Shown here: positions 16,626-24,578 of the stretch, in pieces
Numbering within the stretch: position 1 is the stretch's first letter
How the letters are laid out: each line of letters starts with the position of its first letter
Assembly (NCBI GenBank): GCA_016865505.2
Contig: AP025252.1
Location: forward strand, 4,548,137 to 4,612,136
Direction of reading: 5' to 3'
Length of the DNA: 64,000 nucleotides
Source: Bryobacterales bacterium F-183
Lineage (GTDB): Bacteria; Acidobacteriota; Terriglobia; Bryobacterales; Bryobacteraceae
Made by a program: the position numbers and the translations under genes
Notes under the pieces: generated by a model
Databases searched by the model: none
Told to the model about the DNA's origin: nothing
Seen by the model: only the letters and a program-made list of their open reading frames with translations

Positions 16626-17809
16626 GAAAGTTCGTATGCGGGGGTCCCCAAGCGGGGTATGCAGAAAGTGTCAGACCGGTAAGACACCAAAGGGGGAGGG
16701 CGAGGGGATACGGGTGGGCTAGGGTTTTGGGGCTGCTCGTGTTTGCGGTGGGGGTCGGGAATGCGCAGTGGACGCAGTTCCGTGGGAATCCGGAACTCAC
16801 CGGGGTGCTGCCGCCGGGGTCGATTCCGAAGAACTTGAAGCTTCTGTGGACGTACGAGGCTGGGGAGTCGATTGAGTCGTCTGCGGCGATTGTGGACGGC
16901 GCGGTGTACGTGGGGTCGCAGGCGGGCGAGTTGCTGTGTATCAATCTGGCCGATGGCAAGCTGCGCTGGAAGTACTCGACCAAGGATCCGATTGGGGAGT
17001 CCTCGCCGGCTGTCGCGGGCGGCATTGTGATTGTCGGCGATCTGGCCGGGGTCGTGCATGCGGTGAATGCGAAAGACGGCAAGAAGATCTGGACGTACGC
17101 GACGGCAACGGAGATCAAGGCATCTCCGGTGGTGGCCGGGGACCGGGTGATTATCGGGTCCTACGACAGCAACCTGTATGCGCTAGGGCTGAAGGATGGG
17201 AAGCTGCTGTGGCAGGTGAAGACCAAAGGCAATGTCCATGCGACGGCCGCGATTTCCAATGGTTTGGCGTTTATTTCCGGGTGCGATGGGGTGCTGCGGG
17301 CGATTCGGATCGCCGACGGGAAGCAGGCGTACGAGATTGTGACGGGGTCGTACACCGGGGCGTCGCCGGCGATTGTGGATGGACGGTACGCGATTTTTGG
17401 GACGTTCGATAACGATGTGCATGCGTACGATCTGCAGACCAAGAAGCAGATCTGGAGGTACGAGAATCAGCAGCGGCAATTTCCGTTTTATTCGAGTGCG
17501 GCGGTGACCGGCGGGAAGGCCTTTGTTGGCGGGCGCGACAAGTTTATGCACTGCTTCCAGCAAACGACCGGGAAAGAGCTTTGGAGCTTTCCGACGCGGG
17601 CGCGGATTGAGTCATCGCCTGTGGTGAGCGAGGGGCGGGTGTACTTTGGGTCGAATGATGGGCGTTTTTATGTGCTCGATGCGAATACGGGGGCGAAGGT
17701 TTGGGAGTTCGAGGCCGGGGAACCGTTGTCGGCATCGCCTGCTGTCGCTGGTGGGCGCATCGTGATCGGCGGACAGGATGGGCGGCTGTACTGTTTTGGC
17801 GCTCAGTAA
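16613..17809 (+). CDS. Exported PQQ-type beta-propeller protein
   Basis: The protein has 398 residues: a long basic n-region, a hydrophobic core (WARVLGLLVFAVGVGNAQ) and then WTQFRGNPELTGVLPPG, the usual propeller entry. At least seven blades follow, with NLADGKLRWKYS, NAKDGKKIWTYA, GLKDGKLLWQVK, DLQTKKQIWRYE, QQTTGKELWSFP and DANTGAKVWEFE. It is close in design to the propeller at 289-1449 but not a copy. Because the gene overlaps an iron alcohol dehydrogenase, a role as partner of a periplasmic redox step is possible but unproven. The 40-residue n-region suggests the true start may lie further in. Confidence 0.83.
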   Translation: MRVLGKFVCGGPQAGYAESVRPVRHQRGRARGYGWARVLGLLVFAVGVGNAQWTQFRGNPELTGVLPPGSIPKNLKLLWTYEAGESIESSAAIVDGAVYVGSQAGELLCINLADGKLRWKYSTKDPIGESSPAVAGGIVIVGDLAGVVHAVNAKDGKKIWTYATATEIKASPVVAGDRVIIGSYDSNLYALGLKDGKLLWQVKTKGNVHATAAISNGLAFISGCDGVLRAIRIADGKQAYEIVTGSYTGASPAIVDGRYAIFGTFDNDVHAYDLQTKKQIWRYENQQRQFPFYSSAAVTGGKAFVGGRDKFMHCFQQTTGKELWSFPTRARIESSPVVSEGRVYFGSNDGRFYVLDANTGAKVWEFEAGEPLSASPAVAGGRIVIGGQDGRLYCFGAQ

Positions 17810-17821
17810 ACTAGAGTCCAT

Positions 17822-18688
17822 ATGCGGGTGATGTTATTGTTCGTTGCGGCTGCGTTGGTGGCTGGGGCGCAGAGCTTGACGGAGTACGGCCCGGCGAAGG
17901 GGACGCTGTTTGTGGTGGGCGGAGGTCCGCTGGAGGGGACGGGGATCCTGGAGGCGTTTATTGAGCGCGCTGGGGGACCGGAGAATGCGCGGATCGTAGT
18001 GGTACCGACGGCTGGCGGGAACAAGGCGGCCGACGGTACGGTGCGTGTGTACAAAGAAGAGCAGGTGGTGGCGTCCTGGAAGAAGCGCGGGGTGCGCAAT
18101 GTCCGGATGCTGCATACGCATGACCCGAAAGTGGCCGATACCGAGGAATTCGCGGCGGTGCTGCGTGATGCCACGGGCGTGTGGTTTGATGGCGGGCGGC
18201 AGTGGAACATCGTGGATTCGTACGCGAAGACCCTAACCTTGCGGGAGTTCCACAAGGTGCTGGAGCGAGGCGGCGTGATCGGCGGGACGTCTGCCGGGGC
18301 GACGATTCAGGGCGATTATCTGGTGCGTGGGGCGGTGGCGGGATCGAACATTGTGATGACGCCGGAGCCCGAGCATGAACACGGGTTCGCGTTTCTGCGG
18401 AGGTCCGCGATTGACCAGCACATCAACACCCGCAACCGTTGGGACGACATTATTCCGGTGATCCAAAAATACCCGAATTTGCTGGGCCTGGGGCTGTCGG
18501 AAGGTACGGCGGTGATTGTGAATGGCGATCGCTTTGAGGTGATTGGGCGGTGGAAGGTTGCGGTGCACGACAACACGCGGCTTTATCAGCCGTGGGAAAA
18601 GCCGTACTATGTACTGTCGCCCGGCGATGTTTACAACATGAAGACGCGGCAGATTGAGAAGCTCGGCATTGGTACGCCTCGAAAGTAA
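17822..18688 (+). CDS. Exported cyanophycinase-like peptidase (family S51)
   Basis: The 288-residue protein has a signal peptide (MRVMLLFVAAALVAGAQS) and the S51 fold: LFVVGGGPLEGTG, IVVVPTAGGNK, TGVWFDGGRQWNIVD, and the nucleophile elbow GVIGGTSAGATIQGDYLVRG with the catalytic Ser. Downstream IDQHINTRNRWDDI and GLGLSEGTAVIV are standard. Cyanophycinases cut beta-Asp-Arg dipeptides from cyanophycin; exported ones may use polymer from other cells. No cyanophycin synthetase is in the window. TAAACT (17807-17812) lies 9 nt upstream of the ATG with no Shine-Dalgarno. The 3' end overlaps the ligase gene by 35 bp. Confidence 0.9.
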   Translation: MRVMLLFVAAALVAGAQSLTEYGPAKGTLFVVGGGPLEGTGILEAFIERAGGPENARIVVVPTAGGNKAADGTVRVYKEEQVVASWKKRGVRNVRMLHTHDPKVADTEEFAAVLRDATGVWFDGGRQWNIVDSYAKTLTLREFHKVLERGGVIGGTSAGATIQGDYLVRGAVAGSNIVMTPEPEHEHGFAFLRRSAIDQHINTRNRWDDIIPVIQKYPNLLGLGLSEGTAVIVNGDRFEVIGRWKVAVHDNTRLYQPWEKPYYVLSPGDVYNMKTRQIEKLGIGTPRK

Positions 18689-19883
18689 TCGCATTCCGTT
18701 TTATCTGGCCTTTGCTGCCGCGTTAGCACCGCTGTTTTCGGGTGCTGTCTGCAACATCCTGATCGCGTTGGCTGTGGTGGCGATGGTGGTGTACCGGGTG
18801 CGGGTACGAGTGCCACGCGGGGTACTGCTGCCGCTGGGGTTGTTCGCGTTGCTGACGTTGGTGGCGACCTTGGTGTCTGCAGACCCTTGGCTGGGACGTA
18901 CGGGCATGCGGAAGTTTTATCTGTTCCTGCTTCCGGTGGTGATTCTGGCGACGTTCCGTACACTGGGTGAGGTTCGGGCGTTGGTGTATTCGTGGGCGGC
19001 TTTGATGTGCGCGTCGTCCCTGTGGAGCCTGGTGCAATTTGGACGCAAGTATCAGGCGGCGAAGGCGCTGGGGCGGCCGTTTTACGAATACTACACGGGC
19101 GAGCGGATCACCGGCTTTATGAGCCACTGGATGACGTTGGGCGGCGAGCAGATGAACGTCGTGCTGCTGATCGGCGCGCTGTGGCTGTTCTATCAAAAAA
19201 GGCACTGGATGCTGGCGGCGGTAGCGTTTTTGCTAGTGGCGCTGTTGGCTGGATACACGCGGAGCATCTGGCTGGGTACGGCGGTGGCTGGGTTGTACCT
19301 GATTTGGAATTGGAAGAAGTTCGCTGTGCTGCTGACACCGATCCCAGTGGTGCTGCTGTTGATTGCGAATCCGGCGGATATACGGGAGCGGGTGAAATCT
19401 TCGTTCGCTCCGCATGGCGATACAGATTCGAATCAGTTCCGGGTGATCTGCCGGCGTACAGGGGCGGAGATGATCCAGGCGCATCCGTGGTTGGGACTGG
19501 GTCCGGAACAGCCGCATGTACAGTTTGAGAAGTGGATTCCAGCGGATGTCCCCAGGCCGTTGCCGACGGGATGGTACGGGCATTTGCACAACTTGTACTA
19601 CCACTATGCGGCGGAGCGCGGCATCCCGGCTTTGCTGGCGTTTTTGTGGTTTATCGGGCGGATGCTTTGGGATCACGCACGAGGGTTGCGAGGGACATCG
19701 CCTGAGCAGCGCGCCATCCTGCAAGGCGCGCTGGCCACGACGATTGCTGTGCTGTTCACTGCGTACTATGAAGTGAATTTGGGCGATGCGGAAGTGCTAG
19801 CTCTCTACCTGAGCACGATGGCTTTGGGTTATCTCGCGACCCGCGAGTTCGGCCCAGATGGCGGCGAGTTCCTCAAGGCTTAG
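18654..19883 (+). CDS. O-antigen ligase family membrane protein
   Basis: This 409-residue protein has about ten hydrophobic helices, a large periplasmic loop around residues 245-330 and the O-antigen ligase/Wzy signature LGLGPEQPHVQFEKW followed by GHLHNLYYHYAAERGIPALL. Members transfer or polymerise oligosaccharide on undecaprenyl carriers at the outer face of the inner membrane. No other surface-polysaccharide genes are nearby, so the polymer is unknown. The start at 18654 overlaps cyanophycinase by 35 bp; a later TTG at 18675 is possible. Its last 29 codons overlap the 3' end of rsmA on the other strand. Confidence 0.85.
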   Translation: MRSSALVRLESNRIPFYLAFAAALAPLFSGAVCNILIALAVVAMVVYRVRVRVPRGVLLPLGLFALLTLVATLVSADPWLGRTGMRKFYLFLLPVVILATFRTLGEVRALVYSWAALMCASSLWSLVQFGRKYQAAKALGRPFYEYYTGERITGFMSHWMTLGGEQMNVVLLIGALWLFYQKRHWMLAAVAFLLVALLAGYTRSIWLGTAVAGLYLIWNWKKFAVLLTPIPVVLLLIANPADIRERVKSSFAPHGDTDSNQFRVICRRTGAEMIQAHPWLGLGPEQPHVQFEKWIPADVPRPLPTGWYGHLHNLYYHYAAERGIPALLAFLWFIGRMLWDHARGLRGTSPEQRAILQGALATTIAVLFTAYYEVNLGDAEVLALYLSTMALGYLATREFGPDGGEFLKA

Positions 19884-20582
19884 CGCTTCGGCGCGGGTGC
19901 CTGCCTGGGGCAGAGCATCGACGGCTTCCTTTTCGTACACCGGCAGAAGATTGTTGCGGAGCGTCTTGCGCTTTTGGCGGAAGCACGCCGAGGCGAAGCG
20001 CAGGAAGGCTTTGGTGTCTCGTACCAGAGGCGCCGGGTGCGGTACGAGTTCGAACACCGCGCTTTCCACCTTGGGTGGCGGGCGGAAGGAGCCTCGCGAG
20101 ACCGGGAAGAGGATGCTGGGTTCCGAGAACAGCCGCGTCTGGACGCTCAAGTAGCCGTAGTCGCGGGAGCCGGGTCCGGCCGCGACGCGCTCGGCGACTT
20201 CCTTCTGGACGAGGAAGACGGCGCGCTGCCAGGAGCCTCCGGCAGCGAAGACGCGGTCGAGGATCGGGGACGTGATGTAGTAGGGAAGGTTGCCTGCGAT
20301 CACGGCAGGTCCATAGGCGGCGAGGTCGGTTTTGAGGACGTCTTGGTGGAGGACCGTGAGATTCGGGTGCTCGCGGAACTTGTTCTGCAGGTAGTGTACG
20401 AGGACCGTGTCAATCTCGACGGCGATGACGCGGCGGGCGCGCTTGAGCAGGTACTCGGTGAGTGCGCCGCGGCCGGGACCGATCTCGATGACAAGGTCGG
20501 TGTCCTCTGGGCATGCTGCGGCGGCGATCTTGTCGAGGATCGCGGGGTTGGATAAGAAATGCTGTCCGTAACGCTGGCCCAA
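19797..20582 (-). CDS. rsmA: 16S rRNA adenine-N6 dimethyltransferase (KsgA)
   Basis: RsmA dimethylates the two adjacent adenines at the 3' end of 16S rRNA late in 30S assembly. The TTG start at 20582 gives 261 residues with the family start GQRYGQHFLSN, the SAM-binding VIEIGPGRGALTEYLL, AVEID, and the catalytic motif IAGNLPYYITSPIL. FRPPPKVESAVFEL and FRQKRKTLRNNL complete the C-terminal half. It follows the PLP enzyme gene after 2 bp. Its final 87 bp run antisense through the O-antigen ligase gene, an unusually long convergent overlap. Confidence 0.95.
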   Translation of the reverse strand: MGQRYGQHFLSNPAILDKIAAAACPEDTDLVIEIGPGRGALTEYLLKRARRVIAVEIDTVLVHYLQNKFREHPNLTVLHQDVLKTDLAAYGPAVIAGNLPYYITSPILDRVFAAGGSWQRAVFLVQKEVAERVAAGPGSRDYGYLSVQTRLFSEPSILFPVSRGSFRPPPKVESAVFELVPHPAPLVRDTKAFLRFASACFRQKRKTLRNNLLPVYEKEAVDALPQAGTRAEALSLEELAAIWAELAGREITQSHRAQVES

Positions 20583-20584
20583 GC

Positions 20585-21814
20585 TTATTGCGCTCCGTCC
20601 AGGGCTTGGGTGAAATCGGCGAGGAGGTCGCGCCAGTCTTCGATGCCGATGGAGATACGGACCAGGCCGTCGGTGACCTCAGCCTGTCGGGATTCTTCGT
20701 CTGTGAAGCCAGAATGGGTAGTAGTTTTGGGATGGCAGGAGAGAGTCTCGACGCCTCCCAGAGATACGGCATTGCGGGCGAGGCGGACGTTGCGGAGGAA
20801 GTCAAAGGCGGCCGCTTTTCCGCCTTTCAGGACGATGGAGAGCATCGCACCGGGGAAATCGCACTGGGCGGCGAAGATACGCTTTTGCTCGTCGTTGGTG
20901 AACAGTGTGGGATAGATGATGCGTTCGACCGCGGGGTGCGTGGCGAGCTTTTCCGCGATGCGCTGGGCGTTCTTGCTGGCCTTGTTCATGCGGAGATTGA
21001 CGGTGGGCAGGCGGGTGTCGAGCATCCAGCATTCGTCCGGCTGCAGGATGTTGCCGAAGAGGCTGCGCTTGGAGCGGATCTTGCCGAGTAGGGCGGGGTC
21101 CTTGGCGACAGCGACGCCGGCGATGAGGTCGCTCATTCCGCCGAGGTACTTGGTGGCGGAGTAGAGGACGAGGTCCGCGCCGAGTTCGAGGGGGTGTTGG
21201 AAGGCGGGGCCAAGAAGGGTGTTGTCCACCATGACCAGAGCCTTGCCGCCGGTGGTTTCGACGGCCCTGCGGATGTCCGTCATGCGGAGGGTCGGATTGG
21301 CGGGGGTTTCGATGAGGACAATTTTGAGATTTTGGGTCTCGCGGATGGCTTTGTCGATGGCGGCGGTGTCGCCGGCGGGTACGGCGATGCCACGGATGCC
21401 CCAGGGTTCGAGAAAGTCCTGAATGAGATGCTGGGTGCCGCCGTAGATGGGGACGGTGTAGACGATAGCGTCGCCGGGTCCGGCAAAGGCCATCAGCGAG
21501 GTCATGATGGCGGCCATACCGGAGTTGAAGACTAGGGCGCAGGTAGCGCCAGCTTCGAGGGGAACCATGTGGTCCTCGGCGATTTGGGCGTTGGGATGGT
21601 TGAAGCGGGAGTAGACGAGGTCGATTTCCTCACCGGGCTGCTTTTGGGCGCGGCCGGCCATGAGGTCGAAGGCGCGTTCGGCGGATTCTGGGCTGGAGAA
21701 AACGTACGTCGAGGTACGGAAAACGGCGGGTCTTGCGGAGCCGACCGAGAGGGCGGGGTCGAAGCCCTTGGTGAGCACTTCCGTAAGGGGATGCTGTTTT
21801 TGATGGCCTGCCAT
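20585..21814 (-). CDS. Cystathionine gamma-synthase / methionine gamma-lyase family enzyme
   Basis: The ATG at 21814 gives 409 residues of the Cys/Met-metabolism PLP family. Markers are YSRFNHPNAQIAED, FNSGMAAIMTSLMAF for the cofactor phosphate, YGGTQHLIQDFL, VDNTLLGPAFQHPLELGADL and the PLP-lysine motif YSATKYLGGMSDLIAG. The C-terminal NAVSLGGVETLSCHPKTTTH is also typical. It may make or cleave cystathionine or methionine; the family cannot be resolved by eye. A second paralogue lies at 27986-29173. It is transcribed with rsmA. The frame stays open upstream to 21964, but those residues do not belong to the family. Confidence 0.9.
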   Translation of the reverse strand: MAGHQKQHPLTEVLTKGFDPALSVGSARPAVFRTSTYVFSSPESAERAFDLMAGRAQKQPGEEIDLVYSRFNHPNAQIAEDHMVPLEAGATCALVFNSGMAAIMTSLMAFAGPGDAIVYTVPIYGGTQHLIQDFLEPWGIRGIAVPAGDTAAIDKAIRETQNLKIVLIETPANPTLRMTDIRRAVETTGGKALVMVDNTLLGPAFQHPLELGADLVLYSATKYLGGMSDLIAGVAVAKDPALLGKIRSKRSLFGNILQPDECWMLDTRLPTVNLRMNKASKNAQRIAEKLATHPAVERIIYPTLFTNDEQKRIFAAQCDFPGAMLSIVLKGGKAAAFDFLRNVRLARNAVSLGGVETLSCHPKTTTHSGFTDEESRQAEVTDGLVRISIGIEDWRDLLADFTQALDGAQ

Positions 21815-21866
21815 GACTTCATGGTACGGGAAAGATGGGTGGGCAGCGGATTGGGAATCCCCTAAG

Positions 21867-22124
21867 ATGGAAGAGATGACTAGCGCCGAGCGGCGGAACG
21901 CTTTCGCAGGGGTAGTGACGATTGACCGTGAGATTCTGCACGGGACGCCGTGCTTCGCGAACACGCGGGTGCCGGTACAGACGCTGATCGACTTTCTCGA
22001 GACGGGCGAGACGATCGACGACTTTCTGGCGGTTTACCCTTCAATTCCGCGCGAGCATGTTTTTTCGTTCCTGGAGTTGAGCCGCGACATCGCGATTGAT
22101 CAGTTGTCATGCGTATCGTCATAG
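21867..22124 (+). CDS. DUF433 antitoxin-type protein
   Basis: The 85-residue protein matches the DUF433 pattern: ITIDREILHGTPCFANTRVP variants are read here as VTIDREILHGTPCFANT followed by RVPVQTLIDFLETGETIDDF. The family is a small helical DNA-binding-like domain, normally paired with a DUF5615 PIN-like toxin, and the next gene is one. The two overlap by 16 bp, consistent with coupled synthesis. ATG at 21876 is an alternative start. A second, distinct DUF433/DUF5615 pair lies at 37678-38273. Confidence 0.85.
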   Translation: MEEMTSAERRNAFAGVVTIDREILHGTPCFANTRVPVQTLIDFLETGETIDDFLAVYPSIPREHVFSFLELSRDIAIDQLSCVSS

Positions 22125-22456
22125 ACGCCTGCGTGGACCCGCGAGTTGTAGAGGCATTCCCCGGGCACGAAGTGCAGACTCTTTTCGATTTGGGATGGCA
22201 GCACCTGAAAGATGAAGTGGTCGTTAGGCAGTTGCAGTGCGACGTGTTCGTCACGGCAGATCGCGGGTTTGAACACCAGCACAACCTGAAGGCCTTACGG
22301 TTCGGGATCGTGATTGTGCATGTCGCGCGCAATCAAGTTCGGTTCTATCGGCCGCTATTTCCGGAGATCCTTGAAGCGGCGCGTCGAGTGCGGGCGGGAG
22401 GTGTCGTTCACGTCTATGAACGGGTGGGTGGAGCCGGTTTGACGGGCGCCCGCTAG
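22109..22456 (+). CDS. DUF5615 PIN-like toxin
   Basis: The 115-residue protein begins MRIVIDACVDPRVVEAF with the first conserved acidic position of the DUF5615/Mut7-C-like fold, then GHEVQTLFDLGWQHLKDEVV and the second site DVFVTADRGFEHQHN. The fold is a PIN-like nuclease; toxicity is inferred from the antitoxin partner upstream. The tail after about residue 95 (RRVRAGGVVHVYERVGGAG) is longer than usual. Confidence 0.8.
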   Translation: MRIVIDACVDPRVVEAFPGHEVQTLFDLGWQHLKDEVVVRQLQCDVFVTADRGFEHQHNLKALRFGIVIVHVARNQVRFYRPLFPEILEAARRVRAGGVVHVYERVGGAGLTGAR

Positions 22457-22586
22457 GACGAAACGCGTCGACGAACTATGCCACTTAGTACCAAGGTCGA
22501 TCAGAGCGACTCTTGGGCTCCCTTAGGGAAATGTCCCAATTGGGCGGGGCGTCATAAGCCCGTAGCATAGAGATACAGAAAACACC

Positions 22587-22823
22587 ATGCCCCAGGGAAA
22601 AACAGCCAAGGCACAATATTCCGAGTACGAAGCGGCACTCGAGGTCGGCGTATCGGTGGAGGAGCTGCGGACCCTGGTGAACAGGATCGCGGGGACGGAT
22701 GAGGTGGGGATGGGCGCGATGCCGGGAGCCACGTATCAGGCGTCCGACCTGGTGATGCTGAAGATCCTGGCGCGGATGTCCCCACAACAGCAGCAGCAAC
22801 AACAGCCTACTGCGGCGGCTTAG
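22587..22823 (+). CDS. Small protein with HTH-like helices and a glutamine tract
   Basis: A 78-residue protein is predicted. Residues about 12-35 (YEAALEVGVSVEELRTLV) look like the first helices of a MerR-type HTH, and ATYQASDLVMLKILARM repeats a helix rich in small residues. The C-terminus is SPQQQQQQQPTAAA, encoded by a CAG/CAA run. No family was recognised with certainty. GATACAGA lies 12 nt before the ATG. Its stop codon overlaps the anti-sigma factor gene by 4 bp on the other strand. Confidence 0.6.
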   Translation: MPQGKTAKAQYSEYEAALEVGVSVEELRTLVNRIAGTDEVGMGAMPGATYQASDLVMLKILARMSPQQQQQQQPTAAA

Positions 22824-23065
22824 GCCTTTTTACAACCCCGCATTTTCGCCTCGATCACGCCCATCAGCTTGGACTTGAGCTTGTCCGATAGCGGCTGGGC
22901 TTCCATGCCCTTGTAGACATTCACAGTCTTTTTGGTTGTGTCGGCCACCACGAAGCAGTTGGGACAGTCGTTCAGATGCTTTTCGATCTCGGCGCGGACA
23001 GAGGGGTCGCAGCATTTGTCGAGATAGTCGTTCAGCTCTCGAAGAAAATCTTTACAGGTAAGCAA
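22820..23065 (-). CDS. Zinc-finger anti-sigma factor (zf-HC2 type)
   Basis: This 81-residue protein carries a putative zinc-finger anti-sigma domain: CKDFLRELNDYLDKCCDPSV, then EIEKHLNDCPNCFVV, the HxxxCxxC core that holds zinc. There is no membrane segment, as in soluble RsrA-like factors released by thiol oxidation. The tail ends with GCKKA. It overlaps the 3' end of the ECF sigma gene by 14 bp, the standard sigma/anti-sigma arrangement. Redox control is inference from the family. Confidence 0.85.
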   Translation of the reverse strand: MLTCKDFLRELNDYLDKCCDPSVRAEIEKHLNDCPNCFVVADTTKKTVNVYKGMEAQPLSDKLKSKLMGVIEAKMRGCKKA

Positions 23066-23720
23066 GCATGTCCTCCGGTTGTTTCTTGAACAGCCGAGTC
23101 AATTTTTCGCGCAGCTGCAGGCGGGCGCGGAGCAGACGGCTCTTTACGGCTGGAATGGAAAGGTCCAGCGCGGCGGCCGTTTCTTCGGTGCTTAGTTCTT
23201 CCACGTCGCGTAGCACAAATACCGTCCTGTAGGAGGGGGCGAGGCTCTGGATCGCGTCTTCCAGGATGTTGTGTAGCTCTTCCTGGCTGTATTTTTGTTC
23301 GGGGTTACCTTCCCAAACCGCGATTTCGCGCTGTACCGTTTCTTCGCCCGTCTCCATGGGTTCGTCCAGTGGCAAGGTGCGGTCGCTTTTGCGCTTGCGA
23401 AGCTTCATTAGAGCCTCGTTGACGGCGATCCGAACCAGCCAGGTATAAAACTTCGAATTGCCTTGAAAACGGTCCAGGTTTTCGTAGGCTTTGAGGAACG
23501 CATCCTGCAAAACGTCCTCTGCATCCTCTTCATTCTGTGTGATGCGCTTCGCCAAACGAAGGATTCTGCGTTCGTAGCGGTTTATGAGTTCGGAAAACGC
23601 CCCGACATCGCCCGCTTTGGCGCGCTGCACCAGTTCCAACTCGCCTGTTTCGCCCGGGCCCGAGCTTTGCGCTTCGGCCCCGGCCGCTAAATCGAGGTTG
23701 ACGTCATCCGCCGCGTCCAT
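23052..23720 (-). CDS. ECF-type RNA polymerase sigma factor
   Basis: The ATG at 23720, preceded by AAAGGACC, gives 222 residues. Region 2 spans about residues 40-105 (AFSELINRYERRILRLAKRI, EDAEDVLQDAFLKAYENL, FYTWLVRIAVNEALMKLRKR) and region 4 about 160-215 (LEDAIQSLAPSYRTVFVLRD, ELSTEETAAALDLSIPAVKS). It is close to the RpoE/SigW-like group. The anti-sigma factor is encoded directly downstream. It is divergent from scpA over 27 bp, so the two 5' regions share promoter space. Confidence 0.93.
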   Translation of the reverse strand: MDAADDVNLDLAAGAEAQSSGPGETGELELVQRAKAGDVGAFSELINRYERRILRLAKRITQNEEDAEDVLQDAFLKAYENLDRFQGNSKFYTWLVRIAVNEALMKLRKRKSDRTLPLDEPMETGEETVQREIAVWEGNPEQKYSQEELHNILEDAIQSLAPSYRTVFVLRDVEELSTEETAAALDLSIPAVKSRLLRARLQLREKLTRLFKKQPEDMLAYL

Positions 23721-23747
23721 AGGTCCTTTCAATATAACAATCGGGCT

Positions 23748-24557
23748 GTGACTGCTATCCTGTGGGGAGTGCTGTCCTCTCCAATTACAGTACAGGTTGG
23801 CTCGTACGAAGGTCCGTTGGACCTGCTTTTGGACCTGATCCGCAAGCAGGAAATCAACATCTACGACATTCCGATCGCCAAGATCACGCAGCAGTATCTC
23901 GATTATGTCGAGCAGGCTGCGGAGCTGAACGTTGAGTTGAGCTCGGAGTTCGTGTACATGGCGGCGACGCTCATTTTGATCAAGTCCAAAATGTTGCTGC
24001 CGCGAGACCCGGAACTGGAGAAAGACAACCCGGAAGAGGATCCTCGTAAAGAGCTTGTCGACCGGCTGATTGAGCATGAGCGGTTCAAGCAGGCGGCGGA
24101 GATGCTGCAGCAGAAGCGGGTGATCGAGGAAGCGACGTGGTCGAATCCGCAGATCCAGCAGTTTGCGCAGGAAGAGGAATCGCAACCGGGGTTGGACGTC
24201 TCGCTGTTTGACCTGGTGAAGGTGTTCCAGAACGTTCTGGACCGGGTGAAGTCGAAGCCGGTGTACGAGATCGGGAAGGAAGATGTGAATGTGCCGGACA
24301 TGATCCGGTACATTGGCGATCTTTTCAAGAAGCAGCGCGATAAGGTGATTTCCGCCACCGAGTTATTTGAAGGTCAGCCGAGCCGCCGTGGGATGATCTG
24401 CCTGTTTCTGGCCGTGCTGGAACTGGTGAAGATGCAGGCCGTGATGCTGACGCAGGCCGAGATGTTTGGCGATATTGGCATCAAGGCGGGCGACGGCTTT
24501 GACCAGGCATTTGCCTCCACCGAAGCGATCCGCGCGGTGGAAGAAGATTACAACTAA
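23748..24557 (+). CDS. scpA: Segregation and condensation protein A
   Basis: ScpA is the kleisin that closes the bacterial SMC ring with ScpB; smc itself lies at 42545 in this window. The GTG start gives 269 residues. The N-terminal signature SYEGPLDLLLDLIRKQEINI then YDIPIAKITQQYLDY is diagnostic; the C-terminal winged helix (RRGMICLFLAVLELVKMQAV) binds the SMC head. TATAAC at 23733-23738 sits 9 nt upstream of the GTG with no Shine-Dalgarno. scpB follows after 21 bp. Confidence 0.95.
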   Translation: MTAILWGVLSSPITVQVGSYEGPLDLLLDLIRKQEINIYDIPIAKITQQYLDYVEQAAELNVELSSEFVYMAATLILIKSKMLLPRDPELEKDNPEEDPRKELVDRLIEHERFKQAAEMLQQKRVIEEATWSNPQIQQFAQEEESQPGLDVSLFDLVKVFQNVLDRVKSKPVYEIGKEDVNVPDMIRYIGDLFKKQRDKVISATELFEGQPSRRGMICLFLAVLELVKMQAVMLTQAEMFGDIGIKAGDGFDQAFASTEAIRAVEEDYN

Positions 24558-24578
24558 GTAGATAGAACAAGAACGACG

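Noticed and set aside
22788-22808. CAG/CAA run as a non-coding microsatellite
   Set aside because: The run lies in frame in a plausible small gene and mixes CAG with CAA, so it is treated as coding poly-Gln.
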